This document shows, piece after piece, positions 6,351 to 14,294 of a stretch of 15,071 nt of DNA. Under the pieces are notes generated by a model. It saw only the letters and a list, made by a program, of their open reading frames with translations. It was not told where the DNA came from and ran no database searches. This stretch comes from an uncultured Chloroflexota bacterium (GTDB lineage Bacteria; Chloroflexota; UBA4733). The position numbers were made by a program, and so were the translations under genes. How positions within the stretch are numbered: position 1 is the stretch's first letter; each line of letters starts with the position of its first letter. The stretch is from positions 1-15,071 of the forward strand of contig CALBSQ010000066.1 in the NCBI GenBank assembly GCA_937967325.1. The letters are read 5' to 3'.

Positions 6351-6394
6351 AACCTCTATCCAGCGGGCTGAGACGCGGGGCGCCCATAGAGGTT
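6351..6394. repeat. Inverted repeat across the recO stop
   Basis: AACCTCTAT (6351-6359) is the exact reverse complement of ATAGAGGTT (6386-6394), with a 26-base GC-rich spacer. The recO stop (6356-6358) lies in the left arm. It may form the end of the recO transcript; no U-run follows. Confidence 0.4.
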
Positions 6395-7141
6395 CCCCGG
6401 CCGCACGCGCTCGAGCAACGGCAAGCTCCGCGAGCCGCGATCGTCGAGCGCCCCAATGGCTGACCGCAAGACAGTTGTGGCCTCCTGCATGGCGGGCTGC
6501 GGCGCGCCAGCGCCCCACTGGCTAAGGTTGCCGACCTGGAACAGGCGGAGCAGGTTGAGCGCCTCGCGGGAGAGGCGCACGATATCGGGGGCGCCTGGGG
6601 CGCACTCGCCACAATGGAGGCCACCGCCTATAGGGCTGAATAGCGGGCTGGCCGCCTCACTGGAGCTGCCGCACTGGGCGCAGCGCCAGAGCGCGGGCCG
6701 GTAGCCTAGGAAGGCAAGCAGGCGCATGTCGAAGAAACGCAGCAGCACGTCTGGCGGAGCGTCACCGTCCAAGCGGCCCAGCAGCCCGAGCAGGAGGTCG
6801 TACAGTGAGCGGTTCTCCTGGTGGTCTTCGCTAAGGTGATCGATCAGCTCCACCGCATACCAAGCCGCGGCCGTGCGGTAGAGGTCTTCTCGCAACCTGG
6901 CGAAGGGATGGATGATCTGCGCCTGGGTGACGATATCCAGATTCCGCCCACGGGCAAGCAGCAGACGGACGTGGAGGAGCGGCTCCAGATGCCCCGAGAG
7001 CTTGCTGGCTGGTCGGTGTACTCCCTTGGCGATGGCGCCGACCTTCCCCTGGTCAGGAGTAAACAGGGTGAGCAGCACGCCGTGCTCGCCGAAGGGCCCA
7101 CGCCGCAACACCACGGCATCGGTAGTATAGACTCGGCTCAA
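6356..7141 (-). CDS. recO: DNA repair protein RecO
   Basis: A 261-residue RecO of normal length. RecO works with RecF and RecR to load RecA on SSB-coated single-stranded DNA. The N-terminal OB fold (about 1-80) shows VYTTDAVVLRRGPFGEHGVLLTLFTP and GKVGAIAKGVHRPASKLSGHLEP. The helical part follows, with a zinc site of C154-x2-C157 and C177-x2-C180 (WRCAQCG ... HCGEC). The start is TTG at 7141: it gives the usual short N-terminus, no ATG is near, and an in-frame TAG lies a little upstream. It starts 31 bases after the MFS stop on the same strand, so the two may share a transcript. Confidence 0.93.
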   Translation of the reverse strand: MSRVYTTDAVVLRRGPFGEHGVLLTLFTPDQGKVGAIAKGVHRPASKLSGHLEPLLHVRLLLARGRNLDIVTQAQIIHPFARLREDLYRTAAAWYAVELIDHLSEDHQENRSLYDLLLGLLGRLDGDAPPDVLLRFFDMRLLAFLGYRPALWRCAQCGSSSEAASPLFSPIGGGLHCGECAPGAPDIVRLSREALNLLRLFQVGNLSQWGAGAPQPAMQEATTVLRSAIGALDDRGSRSLPLLERVRPGNLYGRPASQPAG

Positions 7142-7172
7142 CCTGTCCAGCCAATCCTCGAATAGTGCCTAT

Positions 7173-8414
7173 CTATTTTACCCAATTAGGGGCCGATTCG
7201 CGGTTTGCAGCCGAGTAGCCGCGAAAAAGCAGGAGCCAAAGTGCGGAAGATATGGTGTAAAGTGTCGCGGTGAGCAGAAAGCCAGGCAGGAAGCCCACCG
7301 TCGCTTGCAAGGATCCACCGGCAACGCTGGAGACTGCCCAAGGAAGCTGCTGCGCAATCGTCAACAGGCTCGACGTGGTCGCCCGCTTTGCCGGCGGCGC
7401 CAGACCGAGCAGCCATCCCTGCGCGACCGGCGGTGTCATGTCCATCAGGCTCTGGCGCAGCACAAAGGCGCCGGCGGCCACGGCCGGAGCGCGGCCAACC
7501 GCCAACGCGAGCAGGAAAGCGACGGAGAGGAGCTGCGTCGCGGCCACGAGACGCACGATGCCGAAGCGATCGGCGAGCGGGCCCGACAGGAGCGTTGCTG
7601 CCCCGAGCAGGAGCTGGCTCGCGGCGCTGATCACGCCGAACGCCGCGGGCGTGATGCCAATCACCTCGGTGAAGTACAGGTTGAGGTAGGGAATGGTGAA
7701 GCCGGCGCCAAGGCCGACGGCGCCGACGATGGCGCAGACCCTCCAGGCAAGGCTTCGCCAGGCCGGATCGGCCAAACTGTGCGCGGTACGGCGCCAGGGT
7801 AGGCGGTGGTGCGGGTCGCGGTACAAGACGAGGAGCGGCAGCGCGGTCACACCGCTTGACGCGATTGCCAGAAGCAGGGTCGCACGATAGGCCGCCGTGC
7901 CGTTCGGGAGGACGCCAAATGGGCCGGCGATAGCGGCCGGCAGCCAGCCGCCCAGCGCGCTGCCGGCGGCGCTGCAGAGCACGGCGAGCGCGCCGCCCGT
8001 CGCTAGCAAGGCCGGCTGTTGTCCGCTTTCCGCCGCTTCCAGGAGCATCGGCAGTCCCACCACGGCGATAGCGGCCGTACCTAGGCCTGCGACCACCGCT
8101 GTGCCGACGAGGAGAGCGGTGCTTCCGGTGAGGCACTGCAGCGCAGTCGCCGGACCGCCGAGCAGGCCGCCAAGGATGAGGGTGCGCTTCCGTCCCCAGC
8201 TATCCGCTAACAGCCCGGCAGGCAGGACGCCAACCGCGGCGCCGCCGGTACCAGCGCCGAGTATCCAGCCCAGGGTTGTGGACGAGAGGCCCATACGGGT
8301 GATGTAGAGGTTGAAGACCACCCCGAAGACGCCGACGCCGATCGCCCCGCCGGCGGAGGTGAGGAGCAGGAGCCAGGCGGCGCGGCTGAACCTGGGCAAG
8401 CGGGGCCGTGACAC
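7173..8414 (-). CDS. MFS transporter, 12 membrane helices
   Basis: A 413-residue major facilitator protein with about twelve hydrophobic segments in two halves joined by a polar loop (DPHHRLPWRRTAHSLADPAWRSL). The loop-2 motif GLLADSWGRKRTL follows helix 2, and its counterpart GPLADRFGIVRLV sits in the second half; these are the MFS 'motif A' pair. The substrate cannot be read from the sequence; exporters of drugs or small metabolites share this form. The start is GTG at 8414 with a GGTAGGAA ribosome site 6-7 bases before it. It is divergent from the histidine kinase gene at 8817 and is the first gene of the long minus-strand series leading to recO. Confidence 0.9.
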   Translation of the reverse strand: MSRPRLPRFSRAAWLLLLTSAGGAIGVGVFGVVFNLYITRMGLSSTTLGWILGAGTGGAAVGVLPAGLLADSWGRKRTLILGGLLGGPATALQCLTGSTALLVGTAVVAGLGTAAIAVVGLPMLLEAAESGQQPALLATGGALAVLCSAAGSALGGWLPAAIAGPFGVLPNGTAAYRATLLLAIASSGVTALPLLVLYRDPHHRLPWRRTAHSLADPAWRSLAWRVCAIVGAVGLGAGFTIPYLNLYFTEVIGITPAAFGVISAASQLLLGAATLLSGPLADRFGIVRLVAATQLLSVAFLLALAVGRAPAVAAGAFVLRQSLMDMTPPVAQGWLLGLAPPAKRATTSSLLTIAQQLPWAVSSVAGGSLQATVGFLPGFLLTATLYTISSALWLLLFRGYSAANRESAPNWVK

Positions 8415-8552
8415 GAGCGATTCCTACCCCAAGGTGAAACATTTGTCAGCCAAGTTGACCACCGGGTTGCTCACTGACGGCGCAGGTCCTGTTCGTAATG
8501 ACGGCCTCGACCGCCGACTTTGTGGGAATGTCCTTCCAGATCGACGTTAGGC

Positions 8553-8561
8553 ATCATATCA
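8553..8561 (-). promoter_or_regulatory. Candidate extended -10 box for the MFS-recO unit
   Basis: Minus strand TGA-TATGAT (8561-8553) fits an extended -10 element (TGnTATAAT-like, 5 of 6 in the hexamer). No good -35 is seen 17 bases upstream, as is usual for extended -10 promoters. It would give a leader of about 130 bases before the GTG at 8414. Confidence 0.3.
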
Positions 8562-8674
8562 CATCACTGATTGTACCAGTGTAGCTGCCAACGCTTGTCG
8601 AAGCGGGGTTGTAGCGGCGAATTCACCTTAGCATGTCGTATGAAGCAGCTTCGTGACGGGGCATTGGCCTATTC

Positions 8675-8711
8675 CTGAACGGATTAACCAGTCGTTCAGA
8701 CTCGCTATGGT
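8675..8711 (+). promoter_or_regulatory. Dyad operator-like site over a candidate promoter of the kinase gene
   Basis: CTGAACG (8675-8681) and CGTTCAG (8693-8699) form a perfect 7-bp inverted repeat with an 11-base spacer, the size bound by a dimeric regulator. It covers TTAACC (8684-8689), which pairs with TATGGT (8706-8711) at a 16-base spacing as a weak -35/-10. The rest of 8415-8816, the divergent gap between the MFS and kinase genes, shows no gene. Confidence 0.35.
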
Positions 8712-8816
8712 ACAGTGGGCCAGCGTGCCAACCCTCTAGCGGAGCCGCGCAGACCGGTGTACGAACCGTCCGCTGGGGAGTCGCCAACCCACTGAGGTGA
8801 AGCGGCTGACAACGCT

Positions 8817-11800
8817 ATGTCGCGTTCACGCAAGCCGGCCAATGGAGGCGACAGGGGCGTGGATCACCAATCCGAGCCCGTAGCCGGCGGACCAGGCGCG
8901 GCTCCGACGTCATATGGCATTCCCTTTACCCAGGGTGGTGGCGCCTTCACCATCGTGCCGTGGTGGCAGGAAGTCTTCACCGCGGCCATCGTTACTGCCC
9001 ACGATTGCCGTCGCGCGGTGCGGGCGGTGGTTGAAGCCATCGTGGCAGCGACGGATGCAGAGCTGGCGTCGCTGCACTTGCTGCAGCGCGGTCTTGTGGT
9101 CTGCTGCGCCAGGCTTGAGCGCAACGGCGACTTCTCGTGGGATGATCAGCGGCGCTCTTCCTGTGACGAAGGCAATACCGAGCAGATCGTCCGCACCCAT
9201 CGTCCGGTGCTCTTCGTGGCCACGTCCGGCGACAGAGGTGAACCCCCGCGCCGGCCCGTGCCACACGTTGTAAGCGCGGTGACGGTCCCGGCGCTCCTTG
9301 GCAGTGACGTGGTCGCGACACTGCGCGCGGGGTGGACGGCGCCGAACGCGGTCGACCCGGCCCGGATTGATCGGTTGCAGCAGGTTGCTGCCGGACTCAG
9401 CATCGCGTTGGTGCATCTAGGACAGCGGGTGGGTGAGGAGCGGCGCGCTCAGGAGCAAACCATCATCGCCAGCACAGCCGGCGCCATCGCGGCGGCTGAT
9501 GCTCTTGAGCCGGCGCTCAACGCCCTGCTTGCCGGAGTCCGCGCGCTCACCGGAGCCACGCGGGGGGGAGTTCGTATCATCGCCGAAAGCGATCGGCCTG
9601 TCCAGACGCACCGCCTGTATTTCTGGCACGGCAACGATCGGTTTGTTTGGCGAGATTTGCCCGCGGTCCCCGCTAGCGACACGTTGCAAGTGCTCCGGAC
9701 TGGTCGCGGTCGTTACTCGCCCGATTTGCGTCATGCCGCGGCTCGCGGCGATGTGGCGGCGATCGAGGCGCTCAATGACGGGACGCTCAGTAGTCTCATT
9801 GTGCCGCTGCGTTCGGCCGGGCGCACCATTGGCACCTTGCACGCCGACATGGATCGGCCCGACGCCTTCTCGACGGAGATGCTCGTTCCGCTGCAGGTGC
9901 TGGCGGACCATGCCGGCGGGGCCGTCGTTCAATCCGAGCTGCGTGCCGCGGCCGAGGAGCGGCTACGGCGCTTCGCGGTAGCGGAGCGGGTATCGGCGGC
10001 GGTCAACGCGGCAGACGACCTCGACGCGATGCTGGCACGCGTGCTCGCGGAGGCAGCTACCGTCGTGGGGGCCCAACGCGGCGCCGTCGCCCTGGTTGAT
10101 ACGGACCGGCGCTTCGTGCGTGGGCGCGTCGGACTGAAACTTCCGGCGGGGCTCGTTGAGGCGACCGTACGTCAACTGTACGCGAGCCCGGACCCGGCGG
10201 AGGATATCTACGCCATCGTCGTACGGACGGGCGAGCAAGGCGTGTTTCTGGATGACCACCCGGGTCTGTACCGGCCGACCATGGACCGGTTTCGCCTGCA
10301 TAGTCAGTGTCGCGTCCTCACGCCAATCCGTCATGCTGGCGGTGTGATCGGCGTGCTCGCTCTGGTCTGGGACAGCGCTTCCGCTCCCGATGAGGACGGT
10401 CGGGCGTTGCTCAACCTCATTGCTGAGCAAGCTGGTGGCGCTATCGCCCGGGCTCGGCTGGTTGAGGCGGAACGCGCGCGCCTCGCTGCGCTGGAGCGGG
10501 AGACTCGGGCGAAGCTCGCCGCGGAGGCGCGGTTCCGCGCGTTGCTGGAGGCCGCGCCCGACGCCGTCGTCGCCGCGAACAGCGCTGGCCGCATCGTGCT
10601 CGTGAACCGGCGCGCCGAAAGCTTGTTCGGCTACTTCCAGGGCGAGCTCGTCGGCCGCTCGATTGAAAGTCTGGTTCCGCCACGCTTCCGTGAGCTGTTC
10701 CTTCGGCATCTTGGACACGCCCTCGCCTCGGCGGGATCCCCGGGCGGCGAGGGATTCGAGCTGGCTGGGCAGCGTAAGGAAGGCGCGGAGTTCCCCGTCG
10801 AAGTGAGCCTGGGCGCGCTGCAAACGGACGACCAACTGCTCGTGGCCAGCATCCTGCGCGATATCAGCGAGCGCAAGCGGTCGGAACAGACCCTAGAGCA
10901 GCAGTACCGCGCGGCGGAGGAAGCCAGGGGCGAAGCGAAGGCCATCCTTGACTCTTCCAGCGAGGCCATCGTATTGGTGGACGGCGACGGCCGCTTGGCG
11001 AGCCTCAACCGGGCTGCTGAAGAAATGTTTCGGATCAAACGCCAGGACTTGCTGGGGCGCGCGTCGGTGGAGTTCACTGACCTCGCCGTTCGCATATTTG
11101 GCGACCCGGCGGCATTCCAGAGGATTCTCGACCATCTGGGCGACCCAGAAGGGCGTGACAGGCTCGAGCTCCGGCAACGCTGGCCCGTGCCTCGCGACTT
11201 GCGCATGTACACCACGACGGTCCACGGTAGCGACGGATCCAGCTTAGGTCGCCTGTTCGCCTTCCGAGACGTCACCCAGGACCGGGAGATTGAACACCTA
11301 CGGTCAGATTACGTGTCGCTCGTCTCCCATGAGCTGCGCACGCCGCTCACCTCCATCAAAGGATACGCTGATCTGCTGCTCGCGGGCGATAAGGAATCGC
11401 TCGACCTCGAACAGCAGGAGTTCCTCTCTGTCATCAAGGGGAATGCCGACCGGCTTGTCGCGCTCGTCGACGGCTTGCTGGACATCGCGCGCATCGAAGA
11501 GGGGAAGATCGACCTGCGGTTGTCGGCCATCGATCTGGGCCAACTGCTGGGTCGAGTCGTCGCGGAGCTCCGGCCGCTCTTGGATCAAAAGCGTCAGCAC
11601 GTGGACCTCGTGCTCGCCGATACGTTGCCGCCGGTGATGGGGGATCAGGATCGGCTGAATCAGGTCTTCACGAATCTTGTCTCCAACGCCAATAAGTACA
11701 CGCCGGAGGGCGGGCGCGTCACTGTCAGCGCCGGCGCTGACGGTAATGAGGTCCGTGTGGAGGTGCGGGACACCGGCATCGGTATCACCCGCGCCGACCA

Positions 11801-12023
11801 GGCGCTGCTGTTCACCAAGTTCTTTCGATCTTCCGATCCGGCGGCGAGGGAGATCGGAGGTACTGGGCTGGGGCTGGCGATTACTCATTTGCTGGTTTCG
11901 CTCCATCAGGGAGCCATTCAGGTGCTGAGCGCGCCGGGTCGAGGCTCAACGTTCACCGTAACTCTACCCGCCCACCGTGGCGAGCTCGCGCCGAATGCTG
12001 GCGCGACCGACCACGACCAGTGA
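8817..12023 (+). CDS. Soluble GAFx3-PASx2 sensor histidine kinase
   Basis: A 1068-residue histidine kinase with no membrane segment or signal peptide, so it senses inside the cell. The domains are my reading of the fold patterns. Three GAF domains lie at about 52-200, 222-375 and 390-545. A short coiled coil (ARLVEAERARLAALERETRAK) leads to PAS1 (about 575-685, APDAVVAANSAGRIVLVNRRAESLFGY) and PAS2 (about 709-825, SEAIVLVDGDGRLASLNRAAEEMF). HisKA follows with the phospho-acceptor H838 in VSHELRTPLTSIKGY. The HATPase has the N box NLVSNANKYTP (N957), G1 box DTGIGI (D985) and G2 box GGTGLGLA (1014-1021). All catalytic motifs are intact. Start: ATG at 8817; GAGGTGA lies 17 bases upstream, a long spacing. 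No receiver domain or linked response regulator is present, so its partner must lie elsewhere. Ligands cannot be inferred; GAF and PAS domains may bind heme, flavin, cyclic nucleotides or gases. Confidence 0.94.
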   Translation: MSRSRKPANGGDRGVDHQSEPVAGGPGAAPTSYGIPFTQGGGAFTIVPWWQEVFTAAIVTAHDCRRAVRAVVEAIVAATDAELASLHLLQRGLVVCCARLERNGDFSWDDQRRSSCDEGNTEQIVRTHRPVLFVATSGDRGEPPRRPVPHVVSAVTVPALLGSDVVATLRAGWTAPNAVDPARIDRLQQVAAGLSIALVHLGQRVGEERRAQEQTIIASTAGAIAAADALEPALNALLAGVRALTGATRGGVRIIAESDRPVQTHRLYFWHGNDRFVWRDLPAVPASDTLQVLRTGRGRYSPDLRHAAARGDVAAIEALNDGTLSSLIVPLRSAGRTIGTLHADMDRPDAFSTEMLVPLQVLADHAGGAVVQSELRAAAEERLRRFAVAERVSAAVNAADDLDAMLARVLAEAATVVGAQRGAVALVDTDRRFVRGRVGLKLPAGLVEATVRQLYASPDPAEDIYAIVVRTGEQGVFLDDHPGLYRPTMDRFRLHSQCRVLTPIRHAGGVIGVLALVWDSASAPDEDGRALLNLIAEQAGGAIARARLVEAERARLAALERETRAKLAAEARFRALLEAAPDAVVAANSAGRIVLVNRRAESLFGYFQGELVGRSIESLVPPRFRELFLRHLGHALASAGSPGGEGFELAGQRKEGAEFPVEVSLGALQTDDQLLVASILRDISERKRSEQTLEQQYRAAEEARGEAKAILDSSSEAIVLVDGDGRLASLNRAAEEMFRIKRQDLLGRASVEFTDLAVRIFGDPAAFQRILDHLGDPEGRDRLELRQRWPVPRDLRMYTTTVHGSDGSSLGRLFAFRDVTQDREIEHLRSDYVSLVSHELRTPLTSIKGYADLLLAGDKESLDLEQQEFLSVIKGNADRLVALVDGLLDIARIEEGKIDLRLSAIDLGQLLGRVVAELRPLLDQKRQHVDLVLADTLPPVMGDQDRLNQVFTNLVSNANKYTPEGGRVTVSAGADGNEVRVEVRDTGIGITRADQALLFTKFFRSSDPAAREIGGTGLGLAITHLLVSLHQGAIQVLSAPGRGSTFTVTLPAHRGELAPNAGATDHDQ

Positions 12024-12078
12024 CCCACCACCCCGTTAGCAGGACACAGGTCATGCACGATGCCATTGGCGAACCGCC

Positions 12079-12214
12079 TGTAGGGGCTGGCCTTGTGCCT
12101 GCCCTGGCAAACCCACCCGGCCATGTTACCAACGTGGGTACGGTATTCCCGTCGCCTGTCGTTGGGACACCAGAGACGACGGTGGTCAGGGCAGGCACAA
12201 GGCCAGCCCCTACA
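12079..12214. repeat. Fold-back element with perfect 28-bp arms between convergent genes
   Basis: The left arm (12079-12106) reads TGTAGGGGCTGGCCTTGTGC then CTGCCCTG. The right arm (12187-12214) is its exact reverse complement, and the spacer is 80 bases. The right arm is itself enclosed by GACGGTGGT (12178-12186) and ACCACCGTC (12214-12222). Farther out, ATTCCCG (12145-12151) pairs with CGGGAAT (12228-12234), so several nested folds compete. It sits between the convergent kinase and ABC genes, and with 12024-12318 forms the whole gap. I saw no gene there. Frames through it read 'VGAGLVPAL' and 'RAGTRPAPT', peptides familiar from spurious gene calls on a common dispersed repeat. Confidence 0.8.
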
Positions 12215-12318
12215 CCACCGTCGCCGTCGGGAATCGCCGTACTAAATCCTGAACGTCCATCGGTCGCCAGGCCGTCGACCAGCACAGAAATGGACGTGCC
12301 GGACGCGCGACTGCACGG

Positions 12319-14166
12319 TCACGCGGGTCGCTCCTCCTCTCTAGCAGAAGCAGGCGGAGCATTCCCGCTCCCCACGTCACCCGCCCACAGCCGCCGCATC
12401 TCCGTGCAGGTCGCCAGCAACTCGGATAATGTCCCCTCCGCTTCGACCTGCCCATCCTTCAGGACCACGATGTGATCGGCCAGGCGCAGCGCGGCCCGGC
12501 GGTGCGACACGGCCAGGAGGGTGCGCTCCAGGTCCGCGGCCGGACTCTTCGCGTCGGCGGGCCGCACCAGGCGTTCCCAGAGCACTTGCTCGGTCGACAC
12601 GTCCAGCGCGCTGGAGAGGTCGTCCACCACCAGGAGCTCGGCGTTGCGCACGAACATCCGGGCGGCAGCGATGCGCTGGACCTGGCCGCCGGAGAGCCGG
12701 ACTCCGCGCGGCCCAACCGGCGTCTGCACCCCCTGCTCCAGCGCGGCGATGTCCTCCTCCAGCACCGCCGCCCACAGCGCACCCGGTAGATCGACCGACC
12801 CCTCCGACAGACCGAGCAGGATGTTGTCCCGGAGCGTCTCGCTGAAGAGGCGCGGCACTTGCGGCGTGTAGGCGCTGCGCGGCGGCACAAAGAAGGCGGC
12901 AGGATCATCCACAACGTCGCCATTCCAGCGGATCTCCCCGCTGTCCTTCGGCAATAGCCCGAGGAGCACGCGCAGCAGCGTCGTCTTGCCGGCGCCGATA
13001 CGGCCGGTCACGACGGTGAGGCTGCCCCGGCGCAGGCGCAGGCTGACGTCGCGCACGCCGCGGCCGCTCTCGGGATAGCGATAGGAGAGGCCCCTCGCCT
13101 CCAGCGTCAGCAGCTGATCGCCCGCCGTCTTGGGGCGGTAGGTGTCGGCCGGCAGCGCGCGCGGGTCGAGGGTCCCATACGCCACCAGCGCCATAGGCGG
13201 TACCTGCGCCGGCTCCTCCCCTTGCAACAGAGCGAGGAGCCGGGCCACCGACACGCCGAGCTGCTTGTACTGCCGGAGGAAACCGCCCGAGGAGGTGGTG
13301 ACCTGGCTCAGCCAGCCGATGTAGGAGACGAAGAGGGACAAGTCACCGACGGTGAACGTCCCCGCCCGCATGGCCTGGGCGGCCAGGAGGAGCAGCGCCC
13401 CGACCCCCAAGTTGCCGGCGGTGCTGGAGAGGGACTCCAGGAGCTGGCCGAAGAGCAGGTCGGCGATGGTGGCTCGGCGGCGGGCCTCGTTCAGCGCCGC
13501 GAAATGGGCCGTCACGTTTTCCTCCGCGCCCGCTGCCTTGACCGCCTGCACGGCGCCGAACAGCTCGCCCACGAAGCCCGTCACGTCGCCGATGGTCTCT
13601 CGATTGGCCTGGCGGTAGCGCCGGATGCGGCGGGTCGCCAACTGCGCGATCGTCAGCACCACCAGGATCGGCAGGCAGATCACCACCGTGAGGAACACGC
13701 TGATCCGCACCAACACCACGATGGCGACCACCGCCGCTGCGAGCTGCCCGACCGGCGCCATCGCTCGGGAGACGAAGCCGACGATGGTAACGACGTCGTC
13801 GCGCAAGCGGCTGACCGCCTCGCCGGGCGAGACCGGCGTCGCGCGAGCGCCGGGGCGGCGCAGACAGCGATCGAACAGGTTCTTGCGCAGCAGCGACAAC
13901 TGCGTTTGCATGAGGGTTGCCTCGCCCACCGTGATGGCCACCACCGCCGCGATCCGCCCCAGCCAGGCGCCGACGAGCAGCGCCAGCACCGACCACAGAC
14001 CGAAACCGGCCGGCGTCCGGCCCGTCAGCCAGTTGAAGAACTGTTGGGTGATAAGGCCCGTCACCAGCGGGAAGAGGTACCACACCAGACTGACGCCCAA
14101 CTCGCTGGCCAGGTACAAGACGGGGCGATAGCGCGCCAGTCGCCAGACGTACCACCAGCTAGCCAT
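12319..14166 (-). CDS. ABC exporter half-transporter, degenerate Walker B (permease-ATPase)
   Basis: A 615-residue fusion of a six-helix exporter domain (about 1-320) and an ATP-binding domain (about 350-590). The ATPase shows Walker A GRIGAGKT (388-395, K394), Q-loop YTPQVPRLFSETLRDNI, signature LSGGQ (491-495), Walker B LLVVDD (D515, D516) with SALD, and the switch His H555 in AVSHRR. D516 stands where the catalytic glutamate normally is, a mark of the degenerate subunit of heterodimeric exporters. The signature is canonical, so it can complete the active site of the partner encoded just upstream. The N-terminus MASWWYVWRLARYRP is right for the family. The ATG at 14166 lies inside an inverted repeat and has no ribosome site, which makes initiation odd. 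The substrate is unknown. Confidence 0.93.
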   Translation of the reverse strand: MASWWYVWRLARYRPVLYLASELGVSLVWYLFPLVTGLITQQFFNWLTGRTPAGFGLWSVLALLVGAWLGRIAAVVAITVGEATLMQTQLSLLRKNLFDRCLRRPGARATPVSPGEAVSRLRDDVVTIVGFVSRAMAPVGQLAAAVVAIVVLVRISVFLTVVICLPILVVLTIAQLATRRIRRYRQANRETIGDVTGFVGELFGAVQAVKAAGAEENVTAHFAALNEARRRATIADLLFGQLLESLSSTAGNLGVGALLLLAAQAMRAGTFTVGDLSLFVSYIGWLSQVTTSSGGFLRQYKQLGVSVARLLALLQGEEPAQVPPMALVAYGTLDPRALPADTYRPKTAGDQLLTLEARGLSYRYPESGRGVRDVSLRLRRGSLTVVTGRIGAGKTTLLRVLLGLLPKDSGEIRWNGDVVDDPAAFFVPPRSAYTPQVPRLFSETLRDNILLGLSEGSVDLPGALWAAVLEEDIAALEQGVQTPVGPRGVRLSGGQVQRIAAARMFVRNAELLVVDDLSSALDVSTEQVLWERLVRPADAKSPAADLERTLLAVSHRRAALRLADHIVVLKDGQVEAEGTLSELLATCTEMRRLWAGDVGSGNAPPASAREEERPA

Positions 14167-14294
14167 CAGCTATCAGCTTTCAGCAGGCACAACGGTTGCC
14201 CGTGGCCGCGCCGAAGGGTTGCAGAGGATGTAGCGTGCGTTGTGGGGCATGGTTGGTCATTGCGTCCTCCCGGCTGACGGCTGATAACTGATAG
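14163..14294. repeat. Imperfect fold-back element between the two ABC genes
   Basis: The left arm (14163-14184, CCATCAGCTATCAGCTTTCAGC) and right arm (14273-14294) are reverse complements at 18 of 22 positions. The spacer is 88 bases. The arms are built from a CAGCTATCAGC / GCTGATAGCTGA theme. The right arm and its flank encode the last residues of the upstream ABC gene, and the left arm contains the ATG of the downstream one. Confidence 0.65.

Noticed and set aside
12020..12475. 151-residue frame running through the fold-back element after the kinase
   Set aside because: It contains the repeat-derived strings VGAGLVPAL and RAGTRPAPT and enters the antisense of the ABC gene; no real protein features.
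13222..14277. 351-residue open frame on the plus strand
   Set aside because: Antisense to the ABC exporter gene; Gln/His/Arg-rich shadow composition.
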